A stretch of 64,000 nucleotides of DNA from Photobacterium obscurum (lineage in GTDB: Bacteria; Pseudomonadota; Gammaproteobacteria; Enterobacterales; Vibrionaceae): contig NZ_JAKRRW010000017.1 of assembly GCF_026191635.1 (NCBI RefSeq), positions 53,322 to 117,321 on the forward strand, written 5' to 3'. How positions within the stretch are numbered: the stretch's first letter is position 1; every line of letters starts with the position of its first letter. Both the position numbers and the translations under genes were made by a program. Positions 48,457-56,387 of this stretch are shown in pieces. The notes under the pieces are model-generated. The model saw only the letters and a program-made list of their open reading frames with translations, was not told the origin of the DNA and searched no databases.

Positions 48457-49044
48457 CTATTTCAACTGGCTAATTGCATCAACAAGCAACGCGCGCTGAT
48501 GCTTGAAAGCCTCAGGATCTGCCGGTGCCTGCCCTACACCAAAAACCCCAGGGTTACCAATAGCAGCCAGTACTCCCTGAATCGCTGTTGTCGCTTGCTG
48601 CCTGCTAACTTGATCCAGCTTCGGCATGATCAAATCAAGAAACAGCTTACTTTTGACGACCAGCACCTTGGCTACCTGATAGTCACCGAGGTTCTTCTCG
48701 GCCCCCTCCAGGCGACGGATGATCTCTTCGATCACGGCGTGATCCATAACGGCCTCCACCTTGGCCGCATCCTTATTTGCCAAGGCCTGCGCCATCGGGG
48801 TCAGCAGATCGACCTGATGCTCATTAAGCAAGTAGGAAAACTCATCATGCAAACCGTCTGCCGCCTCTTTCGCGGCTGCAAAATCGTTATTTGCTATCGC
48901 CTGCATGATCGCCTCACGCCCGTCAATAACCGGCTCTTTCCCAGCCGCGGCATACGAGTAGGCGTAACTGGATGTACTGATAGCCAGACCCAATAGGATG
49001 GAAAAGCCGGCACAAAATACACGAGTAAGCATTATTGGTTTCAT
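48457..49044 (-). CDS. Small helical periplasmic protein of the FTR1 cluster, unknown family
   Basis: A 195-residue exported protein with a signal peptide (MKPIMLTRVFCAGFSILLGL to about residue 28). An almost wholly alpha-helical body follows (DGREAIMQAIANNDFAAAKEA, AQALANKDAAKVEAVMDHA). Helix-rich periplasmic domains are fused to FTR1 permeases in some bacteria, so this may be a separate version, but I cannot show homology. ATG 49044 with GGAG six bases upstream is preferred over three earlier possible starts. It is 27 bases after the flavoprotein gene. Confidence 0.6.
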   Translation of the reverse strand: MKPIMLTRVFCAGFSILLGLAISTSSYAYSYAAAGKEPVIDGREAIMQAIANNDFAAAKEAADGLHDEFSYLLNEHQVDLLTPMAQALANKDAAKVEAVMDHAVIEEIIRRLEGAEKNLGDYQVAKVLVVKSKLFLDLIMPKLDQVSRQQATTAIQGVLAAIGNPGVFGVGQAPADPEAFKHQRALLVDAISQLK

Positions 49045-49071
49045 TCTTTTCTCCATGTACAGCAAATTGCG

Positions 49072-50493
49072 TTAAGCAACGCTCTGAACTTCAATCACCG
49101 TTTTCTCATTGCGGAAGTCAAAGATTTCCCGTCGGCGGTCATGACCATCAATAACTGACTGTGCCGCCATCATGCCCATTTCCATCGCAGTATCGGTGAA
49201 AATATAGCGGAAGGTCCCCTGACGGCCGGTCATGATCAGGTTGCCAAACTGCGATAAATGCGTGATCGCCTTTTCGCGCTTGGTCTGATAAGTCATATCC
49301 ATCAACGGGTATGCATGCTCGGTATAGGAAGTAAAATACTCGCCGGTTGCCAGTTTCGGATCGACGCCTAGCGATTCAAGATCACTAAACACTCGCTGCT
49401 GCAGACGGTCGCCTTCCATAGACCAAATGTCATCATCTTTGTCACAGGGGATCTCGATCATCACCGATGAGCGACCTTCAGGAGCCATATGGGCCGAGCG
49501 ACGCTTGGGCTCTTGTAACCTTGTTCCTAAGATTTCGGGATCAGACAAGTACTGCCATGTGTTATCAGAAATATTGTCTGTTTCCATCGGCATATTCATA
49601 AAGCGTAATGACCTGAACTCCAGGCCACTGTCAAAGCCGGTCAGCTTGCACATCAGCGACAATGGCAATGTCGAAATTACCTCGTCGCAGAATAGGCTTG
49701 TTACAGCGCCTTCATACTCGTACTCAACAGCCTCAATCTTATTATCATGAGTGACAGTCAATCCGCAGACATCGCTGTTTAGCACAATCTCCACCCCCTT
49801 GGTTTCCAGCACTTCAGCCAGTCGGGTATAGAGCTGGCCAAAACCCAGCTTCGGATATCGGTATTGACGGGCATAGGTGCGAACCGATGAGCGGCGGCCC
49901 GGCAGCAGTCGGCGCGCCACATCTTTCAAATCCATCAAGCTGATGCGTTGTGAAGCCCAATCACCAGACAAGAAACCCGGATCAATGCCCCATAGCTTCC
50001 CGGTATAACCTTCGAAGAAATGTTTATACAAGGTGGTACCAAAACGGCTTTCAATCCATTCGGCAAAACTGACTGTCGACTGGTCTTGCGGTTTGGGTTT
50101 AAATAGCTGCTTACCAAGATCAATCGCACCACCGACCAATAAAGGCAGAGGCGCGTTTTTGATCAGATCAACCATTGCCAGCGGATACTGATAGATCCGG
50201 CCACGATAGCGGATCACGCTTTTGCGCTGCGCGTAAAGCAAGTCCTCTCCCATCAGCTCATCAACAAACTCAAGCAGCTTGGGGTTCTTGGTTATAAAAC
50301 GGTGCCCACCGAAGTCAAAGCGATACTCGCCATGCTTGCCGCTAAACGTCTGGGTCGCACACATTCCACCAACATGATCATCGCGCTCAATAATGGTCAC
50401 TTTGAACCCGGCCTCAACCAGTTCCCACGCTGCCATCAAACCTGCGGGGCCCGCCCCGAGTACGGCGATATGTTTTTCAGTAGAAACACTCAT
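49072..50493 (-). CDS. FAD-dependent oxidoreductase, UDP-galactopyranose-mutase / protoporphyrinogen-oxidase-like
   Basis: A 473-residue soluble flavoprotein. The N-terminal dinucleotide motif VLGAGPAGLMAAWEL is near residue 11, the FAD ribose Glu is in IIERDDHVGG, and FDFGGHRF recalls UDP-galactopyranose mutases. The C-terminal FAD block is LIMTGRQGTFRYIFTD. The reaction is not evident; candidates are sugar mutase or an amine-oxidase-like dehydrogenase. The start at ATG 50493 overlaps the FTR1 stop as ATGA, so the two are translationally coupled. Pairing with a GT-C protein two genes on fits a sugar-related role. Confidence 0.75.
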   Translation of the reverse strand: MSVSTEKHIAVLGAGPAGLMAAWELVEAGFKVTIIERDDHVGGMCATQTFSGKHGEYRFDFGGHRFITKNPKLLEFVDELMGEDLLYAQRKSVIRYRGRIYQYPLAMVDLIKNAPLPLLVGGAIDLGKQLFKPKPQDQSTVSFAEWIESRFGTTLYKHFFEGYTGKLWGIDPGFLSGDWASQRISLMDLKDVARRLLPGRRSSVRTYARQYRYPKLGFGQLYTRLAEVLETKGVEIVLNSDVCGLTVTHDNKIEAVEYEYEGAVTSLFCDEVISTLPLSLMCKLTGFDSGLEFRSLRFMNMPMETDNISDNTWQYLSDPEILGTRLQEPKRRSAHMAPEGRSSVMIEIPCDKDDDIWSMEGDRLQQRVFSDLESLGVDPKLATGEYFTSYTEHAYPLMDMTYQTKREKAITHLSQFGNLIMTGRQGTFRYIFTDTAMEMGMMAAQSVIDGHDRRREIFDFRNEKTVIEVQSVA

Positions 50494-51308
50494 ACCTGCT
50501 GATAACCTCGTTTCCAGAAAAAGATAAACGTCAGCATGTAGCCGCCCCAAACCACCAGCTGCAATAACCCCGGTGACGAGTTATAACCAAACAATGCTCG
50601 CAGGAAGGTACCAAAGACGCCACGGTCATCGAGAATATGGGATATATCAAAAAGCTGGGCATGAATAATTGGCAGTACATGGGCTGCCTGCAACATATTG
50701 ATCGCCGATGACAGCAAGCCTGCCGCGATAATAATGATAAATAGGCTCGTCCAACGGAAGAACGAGCGCAGAGGAACATTTCGCGTACTTTTGAGCATCA
50801 TCCAAACCAATACAATTGACAGGATCAACCCCGAAACTGCACCAATCAACGCATCCTGTGTACTGAACTCACCAAAATTCGAATACATCAAAGCTGAAAA
50901 GAACAAAATGGTTTCAAAACCTTCGCGCAATACAGCAAGGGTCGAAAGCAGTACCAGACCAAATAAATTGCCGGTGCTGACCATATCTGTCAGCTCGCGT
51001 TGTACCTGAGCGACTTGGTTTTTGGCCTGCTTCTGCATCCAGATGGCCATATAAGTCAGCACAACGGTAGCGAACATTAAGATCCCAGCCATTAGATAGT
51101 TGCGATATAGCTCATTGCTAAATTGGTCGACAACCACCTGGAACACAACGGCTACCGCCAGGGAAAGCAGCAGACCAACAAATACGCCCAAATAGATATA
51201 CTTGTTGTAGTGGCGGGCATTGAGCTTGGCGAGATACGACAAGGCAATACCGACTAATAGAAAGGCCTCGAGCCCCTCACGTAGGGTTATTAAAAAGCTG
51301 GCTAACAT
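50490..51308 (-). CDS. FTR1-family high-affinity iron permease
   Basis: A 272-residue inner-membrane permease with seven hydrophobic helices and the two REGxE iron-binding motifs of the FTR1/EfeU family: REGLE at residues 10-14 and REGFE at 128-132. Fungal Ftr1 works with a multicopper ferroxidase, and bacterial EfeU works with EfeO and EfeB. Neither partner is seen here; cytochrome-like genes lie alongside instead. GGGAGCAC precedes the ATG. This gene gives the cluster its iron assignment, together with the Fur boxes. Confidence 0.92.
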   Translation of the reverse strand: MLASFLITLREGLEAFLLVGIALSYLAKLNARHYNKYIYLGVFVGLLLSLAVAVVFQVVVDQFSNELYRNYLMAGILMFATVVLTYMAIWMQKQAKNQVAQVQRELTDMVSTGNLFGLVLLSTLAVLREGFETILFFSALMYSNFGEFSTQDALIGAVSGLILSIVLVWMMLKSTRNVPLRSFFRWTSLFIIIIAAGLLSSAINMLQAAHVLPIIHAQLFDISHILDDRGVFGTFLRALFGYNSSPGLLQLVVWGGYMLTFIFFWKRGYQQV

Positions 51309-51357
51309 GTGCTCCCCAATATAAATAAATTCAATGAATTACGGCCTGTTCAAGCTC

Positions 51358-51855
51358 TTATCGATTTAGAAACGTGTTCACGTATTTGCTTAGGTTCAAT
51401 ACGCTCCAGCGCATTGCATGCCGAAACACCAGAGGTGCCAGCAACCATGATGAGTAAAAATGCACATCCTGAATAAACACCCCTAAAGGGTTCCCCGGGG
51501 TACCATAGAAAAACAAGTAGAAACCACTCAGGCTGCAGGTAATCAGTAACCACTCGATAGCTGTTCCCGTCTGGCGTAGAAAAGGCTTATTACTAGAAGT
51601 GATCAGACGTCGGTGAGCTCCCCAGAAAGCCCCAACGATAAGCGTAAAAAGCGTGGCCCCCACCAGCATATGAACCAGTAAGCTCCAACGTTCTAGCTGC
51701 CAGGCTACATTTACCGTATCCCACAGTAATAGCCCACTAAAAAACATCACATAAAGCAACGACTCAGCCCATTTGTGATGGTAGGCCAACCGGTGCCACC
51801 ACAGGCTAAACCCGCCAACTTGAGACTTCTGTCCCGAACTCAGAGATACAGACAT
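51358..51855 (-). CDS. Four-helix multi-histidine membrane protein, b-type cytochrome candidate
   Basis: A 165-residue protein with four hydrophobic helices. Histidines near the helices lie in WWHRLAYHHKWAE, LLVHMLVGA, GAHRR, QDVHFYSSW and FRHAMRW, the kind of distribution seen in cytochrome b561 and DUF4405-type heme proteins. Heme binding is an inference from this pattern. It may move electrons across the inner membrane between quinol and periplasmic cytochrome. It lies 49 bases upstream of the FTR1 gene. Confidence 0.6.
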   Translation of the reverse strand: MSVSLSSGQKSQVGGFSLWWHRLAYHHKWAESLLYVMFFSGLLLWDTVNVAWQLERWSLLVHMLVGATLFTLIVGAFWGAHRRLITSSNKPFLRQTGTAIEWLLITCSLSGFYLFFYGTPGNPLGVFIQDVHFYSSWLLAPLVFRHAMRWSVLNLSKYVNTFLNR

Positions 51856-51915
51856 AACAAACCTACTAACAGCAACAACACTTCATTATTCAGATACGAG
51901 AAATAGAAACGACAA

Positions 51916-51940
51916 AGGCAGCGATCTAAAATCGCTGCCT
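51916..51940 (-). terminator. Intra-operon hairpin (attenuator or partial terminator)
   Basis: A perfect 10-bp stem, AGGCAGCGAT (51916-51925) with ATCGCTGCCT (51931-51940), in the 111-bp gap after the 673-codon gene. Only a short T run follows on the minus strand, so it may lower expression of the downstream genes or protect the upstream mRNA end. Confidence 0.55.
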
Positions 51941-51966
51941 AATTGGTATAGATTTACACTTACCTT

Positions 51967-53988
51967 TTACTTCACGCTGGCTTTGTTAGCCATTGTCATT
52001 GCAGTACCGAACTTACCGCCAGCGGCAATAATCTGGTGCACGCCGTCTTCATCGGTATCGGTAGAGTTGCTGCCTTTGATCTGGTTCTCACCCGAATCAC
52101 CCATCCACTCAGCTAACTGCATACCGCCGTTAATAACACCGCGGAACCAGCTTACATAGCGATCGGTTAGCATTGTCAGCTCAAGCGCCGGCTCGTTTTC
52201 ACCTTCTTCGTTCTTCAGGTGAAGGATAGCCTCGCGTAGACCGCCAGAAATTGCCGCTTCAGTGTAAGGAGTATGAATCGTTGCTTTACCCGGTACCGTT
52301 GCCCATGTATTGATGTTTTCATCAAACATGTTTTTCTCTACCGCAAGGTAAATTGAGCGTGCAGCCTGCTTGTACTTCACATCATCTGTCGCAAGGTACG
52401 CAGCAACCAGACCACGGATAGCAGCAAACTGTGCATCCAGTGACTTGTCTTTGCTTAGCTTGTTAACGTTTGCCAGCGTCAGACCGTCAAACACCAAACC
52501 GTCTTTGTCAACTAGCTGATTGATAATAAAGTCAGCCTGGGCTTTGATCATCGCCAGTGCCTCTTTACCTGCCGCCGTCTTCAGATCGACATCACCAGAT
52601 TCAGCCGAAGCGTAGCCTACCGGCAGGGCATCTTTCGCACGCTGGTAAATTGACAAAGCCACAATGGAGTATGCAGCATCATATGTGTCTACCATGTTGC
52701 CCTGCTTACCGTCTTTGTATTCAGTGACAAATGTGCCACGAGCTTGGTTGTAGTGCAGAGCCGCAATGTTTTTGAACAGTAGGTTTGAAATGTTGTTAGC
52801 CAACGAGAATGCGTCATTAGCAACCACATCGTTGTTCTCGTTCGTATCGATATTGGCTTTTGGTGCAGATGCAAACGGAGCACCGTCAAATACCGCAAGG
52901 AAGGCAGGATTCTGTGCGCTATTAGCCGTACGCTGATCGCTGTAGGCAAAGAATTCAGCAACAGGCCACAGTGTTGACCAGGTATCACGTAGTGTCGATT
53001 TACTATCAGTGACTTTCAGGCGTGCAATAGATTTCACTCCGTTGTTGGTACCTTCTGTTACCGCCACTTTATGCGCAAACCAAATCGGGCCTTTGGCCGG
53101 ATTGTAATCAGGGCCGAACTTAACACCTAGGTTCTTGCCGTCAAAACCTAGCTGCTGTTGCATAATTTGCAGCTTGTCGATCGACATTTCAGTCAGCATC
53201 ATGCCGTTAAATCCATCGGCCGCCGAAACACCTAGGCTGTGCTTGCCATCGTGATCCATCGTTGCCGAATCCGCTTCAACTTCTTCGTCTGTCTCAGTAA
53301 CGTGCATGCCACCAAGGAAGTCTTGCGACCACATCACTTCTTTCAGAAGGATGCCGCCAGTTGCCGCCGGATTGAAAGATTTGTCGAATGTTGTTTCATC
53401 CCACGCCAGTGACTTATAGTCACGGAAATAGGCAGGAACAACAGTCTGAACCGTTTTACTATTTCCCTTAGCCGTCAAGATTTCTACTTCATCACCATTT
53501 ACGGTCGTCGTGTCAGGCTTTTGTGCAAACTCCGGGCTACCTGATACATAAGGGATAGAAATTGGGTACATATTCTGCGGAATTTCGCTGACCGGGAAGC
53601 CTACAGCTTCTGCCATCTCGATCACTCGTTTGCCCAAATCTGCTAGCTGACCGCCACGTGCACGGTTAACCGGACCATTGACAAGGTGCGGACCCATTGT
53701 CGACTGGTAGTTAAGTGCGTACATTGCTTCTTCTGAGTATTCATAACTTTCAATACCAGCAGCAAAATCAAAAGGGGTTGGTTCATCGGCCATATTTGGG
53801 TCGAGAACATCAAGATCCAAACCAAGAGATTCAGCTAGCGGTTCACCCGACAGCTCAAACTCGGTATAGGCTAAAAAGCTACCAGCTGGTTGATGTGTTT
53901 TATCTAATACTTCTACTTGAGCTGTGGCACTCGCCGCTGTTGTAAATACAGCGGCGGCAATTGCAACGCTAAGAACTGACTTCTTCAC
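51967..53988 (-). CDS. Large secreted protein of unknown family heading the Fur-linked cluster
   Basis: A 673-residue exported protein with a clear signal peptide (MKKSVLSVAIAAAVFTTAAS, cleaved near ATA|QVEV). I do not recognise the family. The N-terminal third is beta and loop rich; the C-terminal half is mostly helical with repeat-like Ala/Tyr blocks (YDAAYSIVALSIYQRAKD, FAAIRGLVAAYLATDD), resembling an alpha/alpha toroid. It is acidic, with Met and His scattered through the middle (TMDHDGKHS) that could bind metal. It is the first gene after two Fur boxes and is likely the most highly expressed. A periplasmic or surface iron-binding role is inference. Confidence 0.75.
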   Translation of the reverse strand: MKKSVLSVAIAAAVFTTAASATAQVEVLDKTHQPAGSFLAYTEFELSGEPLAESLGLDLDVLDPNMADEPTPFDFAAGIESYEYSEEAMYALNYQSTMGPHLVNGPVNRARGGQLADLGKRVIEMAEAVGFPVSEIPQNMYPISIPYVSGSPEFAQKPDTTTVNGDEVEILTAKGNSKTVQTVVPAYFRDYKSLAWDETTFDKSFNPAATGGILLKEVMWSQDFLGGMHVTETDEEVEADSATMDHDGKHSLGVSAADGFNGMMLTEMSIDKLQIMQQQLGFDGKNLGVKFGPDYNPAKGPIWFAHKVAVTEGTNNGVKSIARLKVTDSKSTLRDTWSTLWPVAEFFAYSDQRTANSAQNPAFLAVFDGAPFASAPKANIDTNENNDVVANDAFSLANNISNLLFKNIAALHYNQARGTFVTEYKDGKQGNMVDTYDAAYSIVALSIYQRAKDALPVGYASAESGDVDLKTAAGKEALAMIKAQADFIINQLVDKDGLVFDGLTLANVNKLSKDKSLDAQFAAIRGLVAAYLATDDVKYKQAARSIYLAVEKNMFDENINTWATVPGKATIHTPYTEAAISGGLREAILHLKNEEGENEPALELTMLTDRYVSWFRGVINGGMQLAEWMGDSGENQIKGSNSTDTDEDGVHQIIAAGGKFGTAMTMANKASVK

Positions 53989-54054
53989 TACTTTTCCTTC
54001 TTATAGTATCCATTACAGAGCGGGTAACTCTTCATTATTATTGGACAAAGCTGA

Positions 54055-54073
54055 AACGAGAACGATTTGCATT
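54055..54073. promoter_or_regulatory. Fur box 1 upstream of the iron cluster
   Basis: The 19 bases AACGAGAACGATTTGCATT match the Vibrio Fur consensus AATGANAATNATTNTCATT at all but three or so defined positions. The box lies 67 bases upstream of the start codon of the 673-residue protein. Confidence 0.75.
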
Positions 54074-54101
54074 CTATATGTTTCAAAATGTAAATCAAGG
54101 T

Positions 54102-54120
54102 AGTGAGAGTAATTATCATT
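54102..54120. promoter_or_regulatory. Fur box 2 upstream of the iron cluster
   Basis: AGTGAGAGTAATTATCATT matches the Fur consensus at 14 of 16 defined positions. It lies 29 bases from box 1, between the iron cluster and divergent psiE, so either gene could be affected. Confidence 0.72.
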
Positions 54121-54309
54121 TTTATTCTTGATCATAATCAACATTTAAAATGCATGTTATGAATCAAGGGGCATTACACTTAGGCTGTTTCTAGCCTCAC
54201 CATCATCGATACCAGACAGCAATAATTCATCGCTTTTATATGCGATATACACTCATATAATATACCTACAGATAATAAACATAAGCGCGTAGCGCAAAAG
54301 GAAACTTAG

Positions 54310-54744
54310 ATGCCTTCTAGTCTGCCAAAAGGGTTCACCAGCCCTTTTTTGAAGTTGTTTCACATCCTCGAGGCGATTCTTCTCGTTGCTATCACTCTTG
54401 CCACCATTGCAGCAATGGTAACCGAGTTCATACATGTCTATGTGAATAAAGAAATCTTGCTAACCGATATTCTTCTGATGTTCATCTATCTGGAAGTATT
54501 GGCAATGGTGCAGCAATTTGTTGCCCACGGAAAAATCCCGGTACGTTATCCGATTTATATTGCCATTATGGCGATAGCTCGCTATATCACCCTGGGCATG
54601 AAAGAGCTCGACGGCATCTTCGTGGTGTGGCTGTCATTGGCCGCATTCATTCTAGCTGCAGCAACCCTGATGATCCGCATCGGCCATCATTACTGGCCTT
54701 ACGAACAGGTTACTGACCCGACTAAAAAACAACCTGAAGATTAA
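54310..54744 (+). CDS. psiE: Phosphate-starvation-inducible protein PsiE
   Basis: A 144-residue inner-membrane protein with four hydrophobic helices. It has the PsiE family pattern FLKLFHILEAILL near residue 14, a central FIYLEVLAMVQQF, and the polar block IPVRYPIYIAIMAIARYI. In E. coli its gene is induced by phosphate starvation and cAMP-CRP; biochemical function is unknown. It is monocistronic, divergent from the iron cluster, and lies next to the mobile island. The ATG has AAGG about seven bases upstream. Confidence 0.9.
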   Translation: MPSSLPKGFTSPFLKLFHILEAILLVAITLATIAAMVTEFIHVYVNKEILLTDILLMFIYLEVLAMVQQFVAHGKIPVRYPIYIAIMAIARYITLGMKELDGIFVVWLSLAAFILAAATLMIRIGHHYWPYEQVTDPTKKQPED

Positions 54745-54840
54745 AACAATCACCACCGTCCAGAGCGATGGTTTAGAGCTAATAAGTAAAAAGGGAGCCT
54801 AGGTTATATATAGTAACTTAAAAGGTGTATATTATGTATG

Positions 54841-54866
54841 AAGGCAGAGAAATCTGCCTTTTTATT
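54841..54866 (+). terminator. Terminator between psiE and the mobile island
   Basis: AAGGCAGA (54841-54848) pairs with TCTGCCTT (54853-54860), GAAA loop, followed by TTTATT. It lies about 100 bases after psiE and immediately before the island promoter, so it may belong to either side. Confidence 0.85.
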
Positions 54867-54893
54867 GTGCAATGCTTATATTAGGTATATAGT
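54865..54893 (+). promoter_or_regulatory. Candidate sigma-70 promoter of the gmt operon
   Basis: TTGTGC (54865-54870), a 17-base spacer and TATAGT (54888-54893) give a fair -35 and good -10 box. The predicted start of transcription lies about 30 bases before the TTG start codon of the first recombinase. Confidence 0.5.
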
Positions 54894-54929
54894 GATTTAT
54901 GTGTACAGCATGTATAAGGAAAGCATGGT

Positions 54930-56387
54930 TTGTCATCAGTAAAAGTTAGAGCAACGATTGTAGAGGACAATACGGGCATCAAAAGCCAACTGCCTATCTT
55001 GCTAACTGAGCAAGGAGAGTTAAGGACGGTCACGGACTACCTACTCAAGCTAGAGGCGGACGGTGTGAGTAACTCCGTCATGAATGGGTTTCTTCAAGCG
55101 GTGTCCTTGTTGCTGGATTACATGGAAGCCAATAGAGGGTTGTTTGACGATCCGAAGTTGCTTTTCCAGACCTTTTCTAAGCGGTTGTATACAGGAACGA
55201 TTGGTGAGGATGGACTTGACCCATCAGGTTTGTATTGGGTGCCCAGTTCGACCAGTAATGTTAATAAGCATATTCACCGACTGACGGCATTCACCGATTG
55301 GTTGGCAAATAAGCAAGGCACTGTGTCAATGAATCCCTTGCGTGATGCCACACCTCATGAACAGCGGCTCAATTACGCCGCATGGTATCGAAAAAACCAA
55401 AATGATTTCCTTGGTCATATCGAAGATAAGACCGTCAATAAAACCATCCGTAAGGCGCGAACCATCAAGGGGCGCACACCACTCACCAAAACCGAAGATG
55501 ACGCTATCGCCTTTCCTGAAAAGCATTGGGAAGATTTTTATATGAACGGCATCGGTGGCGCGAGCGACCCACGAGTGGCACTCAGGGACAAATTAATACT
55601 CCTGCTTATGCACGGTGGCGGGTTACGGGAAAGTGAGGCTTTAACGCTTTGGGTCACAGATGTGCTTGAAGACCCCTACAACCCAGATAGCGCAATCGTT
55701 CGAATTTATAATGAAGTCGATGGCAAAGCGCCAAGTGACCCTGAAGTTCGCTCTAAAAATCAGAATAGAGAAACGTACTTAAAAGAAAAGTATGCGCGTA
55801 TCCCTCGCCAGCGCATGAAAGGTACAGCTCATCTTGGCTGGAAGAATCGTGTGGTTGACCATAAAGACAACTACATACAGGTTCAATGGTTTCCAACCGA
55901 CTATGGCAAAGTGTTTATGTCACTGTGGAAAACCTATCAAAAATACCGTGCCAGCATCGACTGTCACCACCCTTATGCGTTTATTTCGTTTCATCACCGT
56001 GCGTTAGGCAACCCTTACACCATTAATGCATTCCATGATAACTACGCCAACGGCTTGAAGCGTGTCGGCTTAGCGCCGAACAAGGCAGAAGGTTTAGATC
56101 CCCACGGACATCGACATAATTACGGCAGACGACTTGAGCGTTCAGGGCTGAACCCTTTGGTAATCCGCCGTTGTATGCATCACAAGTCTCTGGACTCACA
56201 AATCCCCTACACAGGCAAGAGCCAGCAGGAAATCTCTGACGAACTGACCCAAGCTACACTGCAACTGGCAAACCTTGAATCCAAAGTCAAAGCACTCGAT
56301 TGGAAAGCGCTGGTCGAGGATGGTTTCGATGACATCGACCCGCAGGGCTGCTTCACTGGCAAACATCCTAAATTGAGAGGTAAATAA
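54930..56387 (+). CDS. gmtY: Tyrosine recombinase, GmtY-like
   Basis: A 485-residue site-specific tyrosine recombinase. A helical core-binding-like region (about 25-130) precedes the catalytic domain (about 210-430) with a complete active-site set: R233 in GGLRESEAL, HGHR at 392-395, H418 in MHHKS and nucleophile Y427 in IPYTG. It should cleave and join DNA through a 3'-phosphotyrosine. The start is TTG 54930 with AAGGA eight bases upstream; an ATG at 54924 opens only a five-codon frame. Its TAA overlaps the next ATG by one base (TAATG). GmtY name is from recollection of NCBI family names. Confidence 0.85.
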   Translation: MSSVKVRATIVEDNTGIKSQLPILLTEQGELRTVTDYLLKLEADGVSNSVMNGFLQAVSLLLDYMEANRGLFDDPKLLFQTFSKRLYTGTIGEDGLDPSGLYWVPSSTSNVNKHIHRLTAFTDWLANKQGTVSMNPLRDATPHEQRLNYAAWYRKNQNDFLGHIEDKTVNKTIRKARTIKGRTPLTKTEDDAIAFPEKHWEDFYMNGIGGASDPRVALRDKLILLLMHGGGLRESEALTLWVTDVLEDPYNPDSAIVRIYNEVDGKAPSDPEVRSKNQNRETYLKEKYARIPRQRMKGTAHLGWKNRVVDHKDNYIQVQWFPTDYGKVFMSLWKTYQKYRASIDCHHPYAFISFHHRALGNPYTINAFHDNYANGLKRVGLAPNKAEGLDPHGHRHNYGRRLERSGLNPLVIRRCMHHKSLDSQIPYTGKSQQEISDELTQATLQLANLESKVKALDWKALVEDGFDDIDPQGCFTGKHPKLRGK

